Shown: one piece after another, positions 56,353-64,000 of the stretch
Position numbering within the stretch: the stretch's first letter is position 1
Layout of the letters: each line of letters starts with the position of its first letter
Position numbers and translations under genes: made by a program
Assembly (NCBI RefSeq): GCF_003261175.1
Contig: NZ_QLNP01000067.1
Coordinates: 1-64,000, forward strand
DNA length: 64,000 bases
From: Arthrobacter globiformis
GTDB taxonomy: Bacteria; Actinomycetota; Actinomycetes; Actinomycetales; Micrococcaceae
Reading direction: 5' to 3'
The notes under the pieces: model-generated
Seen by the model: only the letters and a program-made list of their open reading frames with translations
The model's database searches: none
What the model was told of the DNA's origin: nothing

Positions 56353-58326
56353 TTGGGAATCTTGGAGACCATCCGGAATCCGCAGGACCTGAGCAAGTTG
56401 TCCGCGGCGCAGCTGGACCAGCTCGCCGCAGAGGTCAGGGAATTCCTGATCGGCAACGTCTCCCAGACGGGAGGGCACCTGGGTCCCAACCTCGGCGTCG
56501 TCGAACTGACCATGGCGGTGCACCGGATCTTCGATTCGCCCCGCGACAGCATCGTCTTCGACACCGGCCACCAGTCATACGTGCATAAGCTCCTCACCGG
56601 ACGGCACGACTTCAGCACCCTCCGCCAGCAAGGCGGCATGTCAGGCTACCCGGATCGCGGCGAGTCGGAGCACGACATCGTCGAAAGCTCCCACGCCTCA
56701 TCCTCGCTGTCCTGGGCCGACGGCATTTCCCGCGCCCGCCAGCTGACCGGTGACGGCGACCGGTACGTCGTCGCCATCGTCGGAGACGGCGCGCTCACCG
56801 GCGGCATGGCCTGGGAAGCCATCAACAACATCGCGGCGGACAAGAAGCGCCGCGTCGTGATTGTCGTGAACGACAACGGCCGCTCCTACGCCCCCACCGT
56901 CGGCGGCTTTGCCGACTACCTGGCGTCCCTGCGTCCTACCATTGACTCCCTTCGCGCCGCCCCCGCCTACGAGGTTGCCCTGGACTGGTGGAAGAAAAAG
57001 CTCCAGAACGGCGGCCCCGTCGGCCAGTTCACCTACAAGAGCCTGCATGCCATGAAAAAGGGCATCAAGGACTGGTGGGCGCCGCAGGGCATGTTCGAGG
57101 ACCTCGGCATGAAGTACATCGGCCCGGTGGACGGCCATAACCTGCAGGCCATGGAACACGCCCTGTCCACCGCCAAGAACTATGCCGGCCCGGTCATCGT
57201 GCACGCCATGACCGAAAAGGGCCACGGGTACGCGCCGGCCCGCGCGCACGAAGCGGACCAGTTCCACGCCGTCGGGATCATCGATCCCGAGACGGGCGAG
57301 CCCGCCGAGGCCGGGGGCGCCAAGTCCTGGACGTCGGTGTTCGCCGACGAAATTGCGGACATCGCCGACGAACGCAAGGACATTGTCGGCATCACCGGCG
57401 CAATGCTCATCCCGGTGGGGCTGCACAAATTCGCGGCACGGCATCCGGAACGCGTGTTCGACGTCGGCATCGCCGAGCAGCACGCGCTCACCTCCGCAGC
57501 GGGCATGGCTTTCGGCGGGCTGCACCCGGTGGTGGCCGTCTACGCCACCTTCCTCAACCGCGCCTTCGACCAGCTGCTGATGGACGTCGCCCTGCACAAG
57601 GCCGGCGTGACAGTTGTCCTGGACCGCGCCGGCGTCACCGGTCCCGACGGCGCAAGCCACCACGGAATGTGGGACATGGCCATGGTCCAGATCGTTCCAG
57701 GGCTCCACCTGGCTGCGCCGCGCGACGCCTCGCGGCTGCGCGAAGAGCTCCGCGAAGCCGTCGCCATCGAGGACGCCCCCTCTGTCATCCGCTATTCCAA
57801 GGGGACTGTCGGCGCCGAGGTCGAGGCCATTGAACGGCTGGCCGACGGCGTGGACGTGCTGTCCCGCCGCCCGGACGGCTCCACGGAGAACGATGTCCTG
57901 ATCGTCAGCGTGGGCGCTATGTCGGAGCTGGCCCTGAACGTCGCCAACCGGCTGGGCGCCCAGGGCATCAGCTCCACCGTCGTGGATCCGCGCTGGGTCC
58001 TCCCGGTGCGGAAGTCGATCATCGCCCTGGCCGCCAGGCACCGGCTGGTCATCTGCATCGAGGACGGCGTCCGCGCCGGGGGAGTCGGGTCAAGGATCCG
58101 CCAGGAGATGCGCGCCGCCGGGGTGGACACGGCCCTGAACGAGGTTGGCCTGCCGGTTGAATTCCTGGACCACGGCACCCGGAGCCAGGTGCTGGAGCGC
58201 GTGGGCCTCACCGCCCAGCAGATCACCCACGACGTCGTTGCCCAGGTCCTCGGGACCAAGGTCCCGTTCGCCCGTCCGCTGCCCGGCCAGGAACACCCCA
58301 CCACCGGAAGCCTGCCCAAACTGTGA
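56353..58326 (+). CDS. dxs: 1-deoxy-D-xylulose-5-phosphate synthase
   Basis: 657 aa thiamine-diphosphate enzyme; first step of MEP isoprenoid synthesis from pyruvate and glyceraldehyde 3-phosphate. Visible: [17 protein letters not shown], ThDP/Mg motif [17 protein letters not shown], and the transketolase-like C-terminal half ([17 protein letters not shown]). TTG start chosen because AAGGAGGGG is correctly spaced and the N-terminus [12 protein letters not shown] matches the family. Its TGA overlaps the DUF402 GTG. Confidence 0.96.
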   Translation: MGILETIRNPQDLSKLSAAQLDQLAAEVREFLIGNVSQTGGHLGPNLGVVELTMAVHRIFDSPRDSIVFDTGHQSYVHKLLTGRHDFSTLRQQGGMSGYPDRGESEHDIVESSHASSSLSWADGISRARQLTGDGDRYVVAIVGDGALTGGMAWEAINNIAADKKRRVVIVVNDNGRSYAPTVGGFADYLASLRPTIDSLRAAPAYEVALDWWKKKLQNGGPVGQFTYKSLHAMKKGIKDWWAPQGMFEDLGMKYIGPVDGHNLQAMEHALSTAKNYAGPVIVHAMTEKGHGYAPARAHEADQFHAVGIIDPETGEPAEAGGAKSWTSVFADEIADIADERKDIVGITGAMLIPVGLHKFAARHPERVFDVGIAEQHALTSAAGMAFGGLHPVVAVYATFLNRAFDQLLMDVALHKAGVTVVLDRAGVTGPDGASHHGMWDMAMVQIVPGLHLAAPRDASRLREELREAVAIEDAPSVIRYSKGTVGAEVEAIERLADGVDVLSRRPDGSTENDVLIVSVGAMSELALNVANRLGAQGISSTVVDPRWVLPVRKSIIALAARHRLVICIEDGVRAGGVGSRIRQEMRAAGVDTALNEVGLPVEFLDHGTRSQVLERVGLTAQQITHDVVAQVLGTKVPFARPLPGQEHPTTGSLPKL

Positions 58327-58868
58327 GGGAGCCCGATTCCCTGCAGCCAGGGGAACTGGTGGTGTCCCGCAACCGCAAATGGGACGGCTCGGCACACTGG
58401 GTGGTGCCCGGCAGGTACCTCGGCGCGGACCAGCACGGCTGGTGGATCTTCCAGCCGGCCAACGAGTTCTGTTCCCGGCCTGGCGCCGCCTTCTACACCG
58501 CGTCCGATGCCGTGCTGCTGGTTCCGCGGACCGGCGAGTTCGTGGTCACGTTCTACGACGACACGTACTCGGGCGACTTCCGCGTCTACGTCGACCTGGC
58601 CACCGGCCACGAGTGGCGCAGGATCCAGCAGGGCGTCACTGAATTCCACGTCATCGACATGGACCTCGACGTGATCCGTTCGGTGCAGCGCGGCGTGTTC
58701 GTCGACGACGAGGACGAGTTCGCCGAACACCGGCTCCGCATGGAGTACCCTGAGACGCTGGTGCACGCCATGCAGGCCGAGTGCGACGCCCTGTTCCTTG
58801 CCGTCAAGGGCCAGGATGCTCCGTTTGACGGCACCGACACCAGCTGGTTTATGAAAGGACGGGCATGA
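58323..58868 (+). CDS. DUF402 domain protein (FomD-like)
   Basis: 181 aa. [21 protein letters not shown] and DEDEFAEHR resemble the DUF402/FomD phosphatase family, some members of which are nucleoside diphosphatases. Asp and Glu metal ligands are plausible in DMDLD and DDEDEF. GTGA overlap with dxs and ATGA overlap with the next gene indicate one operon. Confidence 0.82.
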   Translation: MREPDSLQPGELVVSRNRKWDGSAHWVVPGRYLGADQHGWWIFQPANEFCSRPGAAFYTASDAVLLVPRTGEFVVTFYDDTYSGDFRVYVDLATGHEWRRIQQGVTEFHVIDMDLDVIRSVQRGVFVDDEDEFAEHRLRMEYPETLVHAMQAECDALFLAVKGQDAPFDGTDTSWFMKGRA

Positions 58869-59425
58869 GCGGAATTATCCGGGTCTACAAGCGCGACGAC
58901 GAAGGAGCGCTGCTCTTCCGGGAAGCCTGGTACGACGAGGACTACAGCCAGTTCGTCATGAACCATGGCGCCGTGGGGCACCAGAGCAAGACCCAGGAAA
59001 CCGACGTGCCGGACGCCGAGGCAGCTGAGCGCCTGATGGACGCCTTCGGGGCGGCCTGCACCGAGGATGGCTACGCCGAGATTCCGGACGAGGAGCAGTA
59101 CTGGGTAGTGGCACAGTACGCGCTCAAGACCCGGGAGGGCACCAGCCGCGACCGCTACCTGGAGGAAAAGGCGAAGGACGCCCTTTCCGGCCATCTGGCC
59201 TGGCGCGGCCTGGGCATTGTGGACCGCTCGGAATTCAGCGACGGCAAGCTCAACATCTTCTGCCTTTGCCCGGATGTGAACAAGGCCGTAAACGCAATCA
59301 AGGTCTGCATCCGTGGCGAGGATCTGGACTTCACCAAGCTGAGCATTGGAGCCGCCCCGTTCGGCGACCCCTCGGCCCTCAAGCTCAAGCATTCACCCAA
59401 GCAGGTGGCAAGCTTCACCCTCTAA
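58865..59425 (+). CDS. Conserved hypothetical protein in dxs operon
   Basis: 186 aa soluble protein, unrecognised. Start [24 protein letters not shown]; three cysteines (two in FCLCPD) occur near residue 140. ATGA overlap with the DUF402 gene, so probably co-translated. An actinobacterial conserved protein; no function is proposed. Confidence 0.72.
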   Translation: MSGIIRVYKRDDEGALLFREAWYDEDYSQFVMNHGAVGHQSKTQETDVPDAEAAERLMDAFGAACTEDGYAEIPDEEQYWVVAQYALKTREGTSRDRYLEEKAKDALSGHLAWRGLGIVDRSEFSDGKLNIFCLCPDVNKAVNAIKVCIRGEDLDFTKLSIGAAPFGDPSALKLKHSPKQVASFTL

Positions 59426-59471
59426 GCACTTCAAGAACCTAACGCAGTCAGCACCAGGAAGGCAGAACGTC

Positions 59472-59690
59472 ATGACAAAGAAGTCAGCCCAGCCGGGACG
59501 CACGCCGCTTCCGCGGGGCCTCGCCTCGCCCGACCGCAGAATCCTCGCCCACTCCGGCGTGGAGTCCCTTGAGCAGCTGGCGCAGTTCGGGCGGCGCCAG
59601 CTGGCGGCGCTGCCGGGGATCTGCCCGCGGACCCTGGCCCAGCTCCAGGATGCGCTGGAGGAGCACGGACTCGAGTTCGCCTCCGCCTAA
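59472..59690 (+). CDS. Small alpha-CTD-like / helix-hairpin-helix protein
   Basis: 72 aa. SPDRRILAHSGVESLEQLAQFGRRQLAALPGI and PRTLAQLQDALEEHGLEF resemble the C-terminal domain of RNA polymerase alpha (two HhH motifs). Could bind DNA or a sigma/activator; that is inference. ATG with AGGAAGG upstream. The 47-nt gap after the previous gene has no terminator. Confidence 0.7.
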   Translation: MTKKSAQPGRTPLPRGLASPDRRILAHSGVESLEQLAQFGRRQLAALPGICPRTLAQLQDALEEHGLEFASA

Positions 59691-59767
59691 GGGGTTTCCC
59701 AGAGGTGACGGCCGGAAGGGCCGGCCGCGGGAGCTGCCGCTGGGGCCGTCAGCCGCCGGTGCCGTTA

Positions 59768-59773
59768 TAGGGT
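59768..59773 (+). promoter_or_regulatory. -10 of leaderless aldo/keto reductase mRNA
   Basis: TAGGGT, exactly 6 nt before the ATG at 59780. Confidence 0.6.
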
Positions 59774-59779
59774 GATTCC

Positions 59780-60757
59780 ATGACTGAATACCGCCGTCTT
59801 GGAAAATCAGGACTGACCGTCTCCGTCGTGGGCCTCGGCTGCAACAACCTCGGACGCCCAAACACGGTGACCGAATCGCAGGAGGGTACGGACGCCGTCG
59901 TACGTGCCGCCCTCGACGCGGGGGTGACGCTCTTCGACGTCGCCGACACCTACGGGCGTGAACCGGGCCTCAGCGAAACGATGCTCGGCAAGGCCTTGGG
60001 GGCCAGGCGCGACCACGTCGTGGTGGCCACCAAGTTCGGCATGGACATGCGCGGGGCCAACGGCGAGGACTTCGGCGCCCGGGGTTCGCGCCGCTATGTC
60101 ATCCGCGCCGCGGAGGCCTCCCTGCGCCGGCTCGGAACCGACTACATCGACCTGTACCAATTCCATACGCCCGACCCCATGACGCCGATCGAGGAGACCC
60201 TCGACGCGCTCAACGACCTCGTCACCAGCGGTAAGGTGCGCTACATCGGCCACTCGAACCGCGCCGGCTGGCAGATCGCCGAGGCTGAATTCGTGGCCCG
60301 CGCCCGCGGTGGGGCCCGGTTCGTCTCCGCGCAGAACCATTACAACCTCCTGGACCGCCGCGCCGAGCAGGAAGTCACTCCGGCGGCAGAGGCGTACGGG
60401 CTGGGCGTGCTGCCGTATTTCCCGCTGGCCAACGGCCTCCTGACCGGCAAGTACGCTCAGGACCAGGCGCCGGAAGGCTCACGCCTCAGCCACACCCGGA
60501 CCAACCTGGTGCACGACGCCGACTGGCAGCAGCTGAAGGCATTCAGCGCCTTCGCCGCCGCCCGTGACCTGACAGAAGTGCAGGTGGCGTTCTCCTGGCT
60601 TGCGGCGCAGCCGTCGGTCAGCAGCGTGATTGCGGGCGCCACGCGTCCGGAGCAGGTCCGGCAGAATGCCGGGGCGGTGGCCTGGGTGCCGGACCGGGCC
60701 GAACTCGACGAACTCGATGCCATCTTCCCCCAGACCCCCAAGGTGGCCCTGTTCTGA
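59780..60757 (+). CDS. Aldo/keto reductase
   Basis: 325 aa NADPH-dependent TIM-barrel oxidoreductase. Asp in FDVADTYGREPGLSE, Tyr in TYG, Lys in VVATKFG, His in YQFHTPDP form the catalytic tetrad; C-terminal SVIAGATRPEQVRQN is the cofactor region. Substrate not predictable. TGATG overlap with the nucleoside hydrolase gene: translationally coupled. Confidence 0.93.
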   Translation: MTEYRRLGKSGLTVSVVGLGCNNLGRPNTVTESQEGTDAVVRAALDAGVTLFDVADTYGREPGLSETMLGKALGARRDHVVVATKFGMDMRGANGEDFGARGSRRYVIRAAEASLRRLGTDYIDLYQFHTPDPMTPIEETLDALNDLVTSGKVRYIGHSNRAGWQIAEAEFVARARGGARFVSAQNHYNLLDRRAEQEVTPAAEAYGLGVLPYFPLANGLLTGKYAQDQAPEGSRLSHTRTNLVHDADWQQLKAFSAFAAARDLTEVQVAFSWLAAQPSVSSVIAGATRPEQVRQNAGAVAWVPDRAELDELDAIFPQTPKVALF

Positions 60758-61806
60758 TGCCGTCCATCCTCATGGATGTTGACACCGGGATCGATGACGC
60801 CCTCGCCCTGGTCTATCTGCTGTCCCGGCCGGAGGTCCGGATCGAGGCCATCACCTGCACGGCGGGCAATGTGGGCGCCCGCCAGGTGGCACTGAACAAC
60901 CTCGCCCTGCTGGAACTCTGCGGCCAGACGGGCATTGAAGTCGCCCTGGGCGCGGAGGTGCCGCTGGAGATTCCGCTGGTCACCACCGAGGAAACCCACG
61001 GCCCGCAGGGGATCGGCTATGCCGAGCTCCCGCCGCCGAAGCAGGAGATTTCACCTCGGCATGCTGTCGAGGTGTGGGTGGAAACCGTCCGGGCACATCC
61101 GGGTGAGATCACCGGGCTCATCACCGGGCCGCTGACCAACTTCGCGCTGGCGCTGCGGGCGGAACCGGACCTTCCCAAGCTGCTCAAGGGGCTGGTCATC
61201 ATGGGCGGCTGCTTCAACTACCAGGGCAACACCACGCCGACGGCGGAGTGGAACGTTTCCGTGGACCCGCACGCGGCCGCGGAAGTCTTCGCCGCCTACA
61301 GCGGCCTACCGGAGGACAGCCTTCCGGTGGTGTGCGCCCTCGAGACTACGGAACGCATCGAGCTGCGGCCCGAGCACCTGCAGCGGCTCGCCGAGGCCGC
61401 GGGAGCCGAACCGGAACTCGTGCTGCCCGAACAGCCGGAGGGCCAGCGCAGCGGCTCGGGCAACCCGCTCGTCGCGTGCCTCTCGGATGCCATCCGCTTC
61501 TACATGGAGTTCCACCGGCTCTACGACCAGGGCTACATCGCGCACATGCATGACGCGTTTGCAGCAGCTGCGGCCATCGGGCGCACGCCGTTCGGCACAC
61601 GGCCGGCCACCGTGCACGTCGAAACGGAATCGCCGCGCCTGGCGGGGACCACCGTTGCCGACTTTCGGGGCATCTGGAAGGAGCCGTTCAATGCCAGGAT
61701 CGTCACGTCAAACGATCCCGAGCAGTGCTTCGACGAACTGATCTCCTCGGTGGGCGGGCTGGCCGCGGTAGTGGGGCAGCAGCCCCTCTCGCCGGACCGT
61801 AGCTAG
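60757..61806 (+). CDS. Nucleoside hydrolase (inosine/uridine-preferring type)
   Basis: 349 aa. N-terminal calcium-binding motif LMDVDTGIDDALAL (DxDxGxDD), VIMGGCF and a later YIAHMHDAFAAAAAI, where the conserved HDP/HDA His-Asp is found. Hydrolyses the N-glycosidic bond of nucleosides to base and ribose. Coupled to the reductase upstream and 120 nt before the ECF transporter genes, suggesting salvage of a nucleoside-like compound. Confidence 0.92.
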   Translation: MPSILMDVDTGIDDALALVYLLSRPEVRIEAITCTAGNVGARQVALNNLALLELCGQTGIEVALGAEVPLEIPLVTTEETHGPQGIGYAELPPPKQEISPRHAVEVWVETVRAHPGEITGLITGPLTNFALALRAEPDLPKLLKGLVIMGGCFNYQGNTTPTAEWNVSVDPHAAAEVFAAYSGLPEDSLPVVCALETTERIELRPEHLQRLAEAAGAEPELVLPEQPEGQRSGSGNPLVACLSDAIRFYMEFHRLYDQGYIAHMHDAFAAAAAIGRTPFGTRPATVHVETESPRLAGTTVADFRGIWKEPFNARIVTSNDPEQCFDELISSVGGLAAVVGQQPLSPDRS

Positions 61807-61836
61807 CCGTGCCTGCGGGTCGGTAGGATGGTAGCC

Positions 61837-61926
61837 GCGCCAAGGTGACATAGGCGCCTGCTTCCGCGCACGCGGAAGATCACACCGCGGGTGGGGAACC
61901 CGCCGTTTTCAGCCTGAGGATCCACC
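61837..61926 (+). promoter_or_regulatory. Structured leader of the ECF transporter operon
   Basis: Three potential stem-loops: GCGCC/GGCGC (61837-61857), CTTCCG/CGGAAG (61861-61878) and GCGGGT/ACCCGC (61887-61903). The last is followed by TTTT (61906-61909) and then TGAGGA before the ATG. I could not match it to a known riboswitch. Confidence 0.4.
61887..61909 (+). terminator. Terminator-like hairpin (possible attenuator) before ECF S gene
   Basis: GCGGGT-ggGGA-ACCCGC stem of 6 bp, 5-nt loop, then CGTTTT. May simply end the nucleoside hydrolase transcript or act as an attenuator. Confidence 0.5.
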
Positions 61927-62748
61927 ATGTCACAGCAGTCGCTTACGCTTCCTCCCACGGACCGGAAGGCCGTCCGCCGCCGGAGGCTCCTCGAACTGCT
62001 CGGCGCCGTTGCCATCGCCGCCACCTTCATCTTTCTGGTCCTCACGCAGCCTGCCGACATCGCGGGCGGTCTCGGCAGCGTTTCGTCGCTCGTCGCGCTG
62101 GGCGGCTTCCTTCTTGGCGCCCTGCTGCTGATCGTGGGCGTGCTTCCCACCCTGCCCACGTCCACCGTGGTGCTCATTCCGGTGGCCCTTGTCCTGAACA
62201 TCGTGCTGGGACAGCTCATGGGTACCAGCGGCCTGCCGTTCTACCTCGACTCTATCGGCACCGTGCTGATCGCCGTCCTAGCCGGACCTGCGGCCGGCGC
62301 CGCCACCGGTGCCCTGAGCAGCATCGTGTGGTCGTTCTTCAACCCCACGGTCCTGCCCTTCGCGGCCGGCGCCGCGCTGATCGGCTTCCTGGCAGGTGTC
62401 GCCGCCCGGTACGGGCTGTTCCGCCGGTTCTACCTGGCCCCGGTTGCCGGCTTCGCCACCGGCATCATCGCCGGCGTGGTGTCCGCGCCGATCGCCGCGT
62501 TCGTCTTCGGCGGCACCTCCGGTGCGGGCACCGGTGCGATCGTCAGTGCCTTCCGTGCCATGGGCGACACGCTGCTGGCAGCCATCACCAAGCAGGCGCT
62601 GATCTCGGATCCCATGGACAAGGCCATCGTCTTCGCCATTGCCGCCATGCTGGTGTACGCCCTGCCGCGGCGCACCACGTTCCAGTTCCCGTTTGTCCGC
62701 CGCTTCCGCGTCCTGGCCGGCAAGGAGCCGGCCGCGCGGAATTCCTGA
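61927..62748 (+). CDS. ECF transporter substrate-binding S component
   Basis: 273 aa integral membrane protein with about seven helices. The segment GLPFYLDSIGTVLIAVLAGPAAGAATGALSS is typical of ECF S components that gather a vitamin or base in the membrane and dock to EcfT/EcfA. Substrate cannot be read from sequence; the adjacent nucleoside hydrolase suggests a nucleoside or base. ATG after TGAGGA. EcfT follows. Confidence 0.85.
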   Translation: MSQQSLTLPPTDRKAVRRRRLLELLGAVAIAATFIFLVLTQPADIAGGLGSVSSLVALGGFLLGALLLIVGVLPTLPTSTVVLIPVALVLNIVLGQLMGTSGLPFYLDSIGTVLIAVLAGPAAGAATGALSSIVWSFFNPTVLPFAAGAALIGFLAGVAARYGLFRRFYLAPVAGFATGIIAGVVSAPIAAFVFGGTSGAGTGAIVSAFRAMGDTLLAAITKQALISDPMDKAIVFAIAAMLVYALPRRTTFQFPFVRRFRVLAGKEPAARNS

Positions 62749-62767
62749 CGTCCGGACCGCCGCCCAG

Positions 62768-63556
62768 GTGGCCGCACGCCTCAACCCGCTGACCGCGATG
62801 ACGGCCGCCGCCGCCGTCCTTGCTATTACGACGGCGGCCTCCAGTTGGGCGGTATCCCTCACCGTGGCAGTCGGCGCAGTGCTGCTTTCCGCTGCCGCGG
62901 GCATCGTGCGGCGGGTTCTGCTGGCGGCGGCCACCATCGTGGTGCCCTTCTGGCTTTCGCTGCTGGTGATCCACGGCCTCTTCTTCCCGGAGGGGCGCAC
63001 CGTGCTGGCCAGCTGGGGCCCTGCCCGGGTCACGGCCGAGGGGCTGACCTTTGCACTGGAAATGGGGCTCCGCACAGCAGCCTTCGTCCTGGTGCTGATG
63101 GTCTTTTCCTTCAGCGTCAGGATCCCGGAGCTCGTTGCCGCCTTGGTTGCCCGCCGTGTTCCGCCGCAGGTCGGGTATGTGCTGGCCTCCACGCTGCTTC
63201 TTGCCCCGCTGGTCGCGGCGCGGCTGGGCACGGTCCGCCAGGCGCAGGAGTCGCGCGGACTCGTGGTGGGACGGGGGATAGGCAGCCGGGTTGCGGCCAT
63301 CCGGCTGCAGATGGTTCCGCTGGTGCTGGGCCTGGTCCACGACGCCGGCATCCGGGCCCAGTCCCTCGACGCGAGAGGGTTCAGGAGTACGGGCCCCCGG
63401 ACCAGCTACACCGAGGTCCACGATTCAGCCGCGCAGGCGACCTTCCGCGTTTTCGCGATCCTGCTCGCCCTAACGGCGGTGGGCTGGCGCATCGTTGAAT
63501 CGCTACCGGCGGGGTCACTGTCCGCCTTCTCTCAGTTCGTCGGGGGCCCCGGATGA
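62768..63556 (+). CDS. ecfT: ECF transporter transmembrane T component
   Basis: 262 aa. Several membrane helices, then the cytosolic coupling helices with the Ala-Arg-Gly pair in QAQESRGLVVG and SLDARGFRSTG, the two conserved EcfT ARG-type motifs (first one is SRG). GTG at 62768 chosen because RLNPLT is the usual EcfT N-terminus; no clear Shine-Dalgarno, so a start slightly upstream overlapping the S gene is possible. Its TGA overlaps the ATPase ATG (ATGA). Confidence 0.85.
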   Translation: MAARLNPLTAMTAAAAVLAITTAASSWAVSLTVAVGAVLLSAAAGIVRRVLLAAATIVVPFWLSLLVIHGLFFPEGRTVLASWGPARVTAEGLTFALEMGLRTAAFVLVLMVFSFSVRIPELVAALVARRVPPQVGYVLASTLLLAPLVAARLGTVRQAQESRGLVVGRGIGSRVAAIRLQMVPLVLGLVHDAGIRAQSLDARGFRSTGPRTSYTEVHDSAAQATFRVFAILLALTAVGWRIVESLPAGSLSAFSQFVGGPG

Positions 63557-64000
63557 TCGCTGACAGGACTGCCGCAACCACGCTGCTGGCCTCGGTCGCC
63601 TCATTTTCCTACCACGGCGATCCGGGCCCCGCGCTTCGCGGGGTGGAGGTAGTTGCCTCGCCCGGCACGCTGACGGCGGTGCTGGGCGGATCCGGCAGCG
63701 GCAAATCCACGCTGGGACGCATCCTTGGTGCCTGGCTGCTCGGCGGCCGGGACGGAACGCTGGTGGGAAGCCTGCAACTGGAGGTGGCCGGGCATCCGGC
63801 AGGCAGCGGTCCGCTGCGCTTTGCCGGAGCGCAGGATGATCCCCGGATCGATCCAGGGGCGTGGGCACGGCACGTCGGCTACGTCCCGCAGGACGCGGCC
63901 TCCATGCTGTCCGCGGTCCGCGGAACCGTGGAGGAGGAGCTTGCCTTCAGCCTGGAAAACCGCGGAGTTCCCCGCGGGGAGATGGTGCAGACCGTCGCCG
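63553..64000 (+). CDS. ecfA: ECF transporter ATPase (cut by window end)
   Basis: First 149 codons. Walker A LGGSGSGKSTLG and Q-loop VGYVPQDAASMLS; the Walker B and signature lie beyond base 64000. ATG overlaps the EcfT stop. In many actinobacteria this gene is a fused double ATPase; the window is too short to tell. Confidence 0.9.
   Translation, partial: MIADRTAATTLLASVASFSYHGDPGPALRGVEVVASPGTLTAVLGGSGSGKSTLGRILGAWLLGGRDGTLVGSLQLEVAGHPAGSGPLRFAGAQDDPRIDPGAWARHVGYVPQDAASMLSAVRGTVEEELAFSLENRGVPRGEMVQTVA

Noticed and set aside
61837-61926. TPP or cobalamin riboswitch before the ECF transporter
   Set aside because: I looked for CTGAGA/GAACCTGAT and the cobalamin box and found neither; kept only as an unassigned structured leader.

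Overview
The window is an ordinary-looking, very GC-rich chromosomal segment of a high-GC Gram-positive actinobacterium, most likely a Micrococcales of the Arthrobacter/Pseudarthrobacter type. The basis is base composition, frequent GTG/TTG starts, gene content (PAC2, DUF3071/SepH, DUF4192, DUF4193, DUF3093, DUF3710, DUF3159, DUF222-HNH) and gene order. I see no rRNA, tRNA, CRISPR, prophage or insertion sequence. Taxonomy is inferred from remembered family knowledge; no search was run.

Layout. 1-14.5 kb: lipoate and 2-oxoacid dehydrogenase block (lipB-lipA, a TIGR01777 epimerase, dihydrolipoamide acyltransferase E2, lpd, pepA) with a membrane Ser/Thr kinase, a tricorn-like protease, an OsmC peroxidase and a small membrane protein in between. 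The order pepA/E2/epimerase/lipB/lipA resembles the M. tuberculosis pepB-dlaT-Rv2216-lipB-lipA block. 14.6-20.1 kb: PAC2 protein, MFS permease, DUF4192 protein and the principal sigma factor. 20.3-24.6 kb: a DUF222-HNH protein, a small zinc-finger-like protein and topoisomerase IV subunit B. 24.6-32.5 kb: a BlaI-type repressor and M56 membrane peptidase divergent from cydA-cydB-cydDC (cytochrome bd oxidase and its fused ABC exporter). 32.5-43.3 kb: metallo-hydrolase, zinc ribbon, double GNAT, DinB, topoisomerase IV subunit A, a GNAT/acyl-CoA-ligase fusion, DUF5998, phosphodiesterase and thymidine kinase. 43.3-53.2 kb: the conserved actinobacterial run sepH, DUF4193, DUF3093, dut, DUF3710, OB-fold, DUF3159, two TrkA proteins, APC permease, TRAM methyltransferase. 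53.4-64 kb: acnA, dxs, DUF402, two small unknowns, aldo/keto reductase, and a nucleoside hydrolase followed by an ECF transporter (S, T and a partial ATPase).

How it works together. Lipoate made by LipB/LipA serves the E2 subunit, whose dihydrolipoyl arm is reoxidised by Lpd. CydAB with CydDC is a high-affinity terminal oxidase module, probably under the neighbouring BlaI repressor, because three copies of one dyad lie in the shared intergenic region. TrkA proteins and the APC permease probably form a potassium or amino-acid transport unit. The nucleoside hydrolase/ECF cluster is probably salvage or vitamin import.

The most unusual signals are regulatory or structural, not new genes: (i) the three TTCTAC-N5-GTAGAA dyads at cydA; (ii) tandem direct repeats anchored on stop codons of at least five genes, often closing more than one frame; (iii) ten genes with a -10-like hexamer ending exactly 6 nt before the start codon (leaderless mRNAs); (iv) operator-like dyads overlapping the -10 elements of osmC, acnA and the GNAT/ligase gene; (v) a SigR/SigH-type promoter candidate in front of sigA; (vi) a structured leader before the ECF S component.
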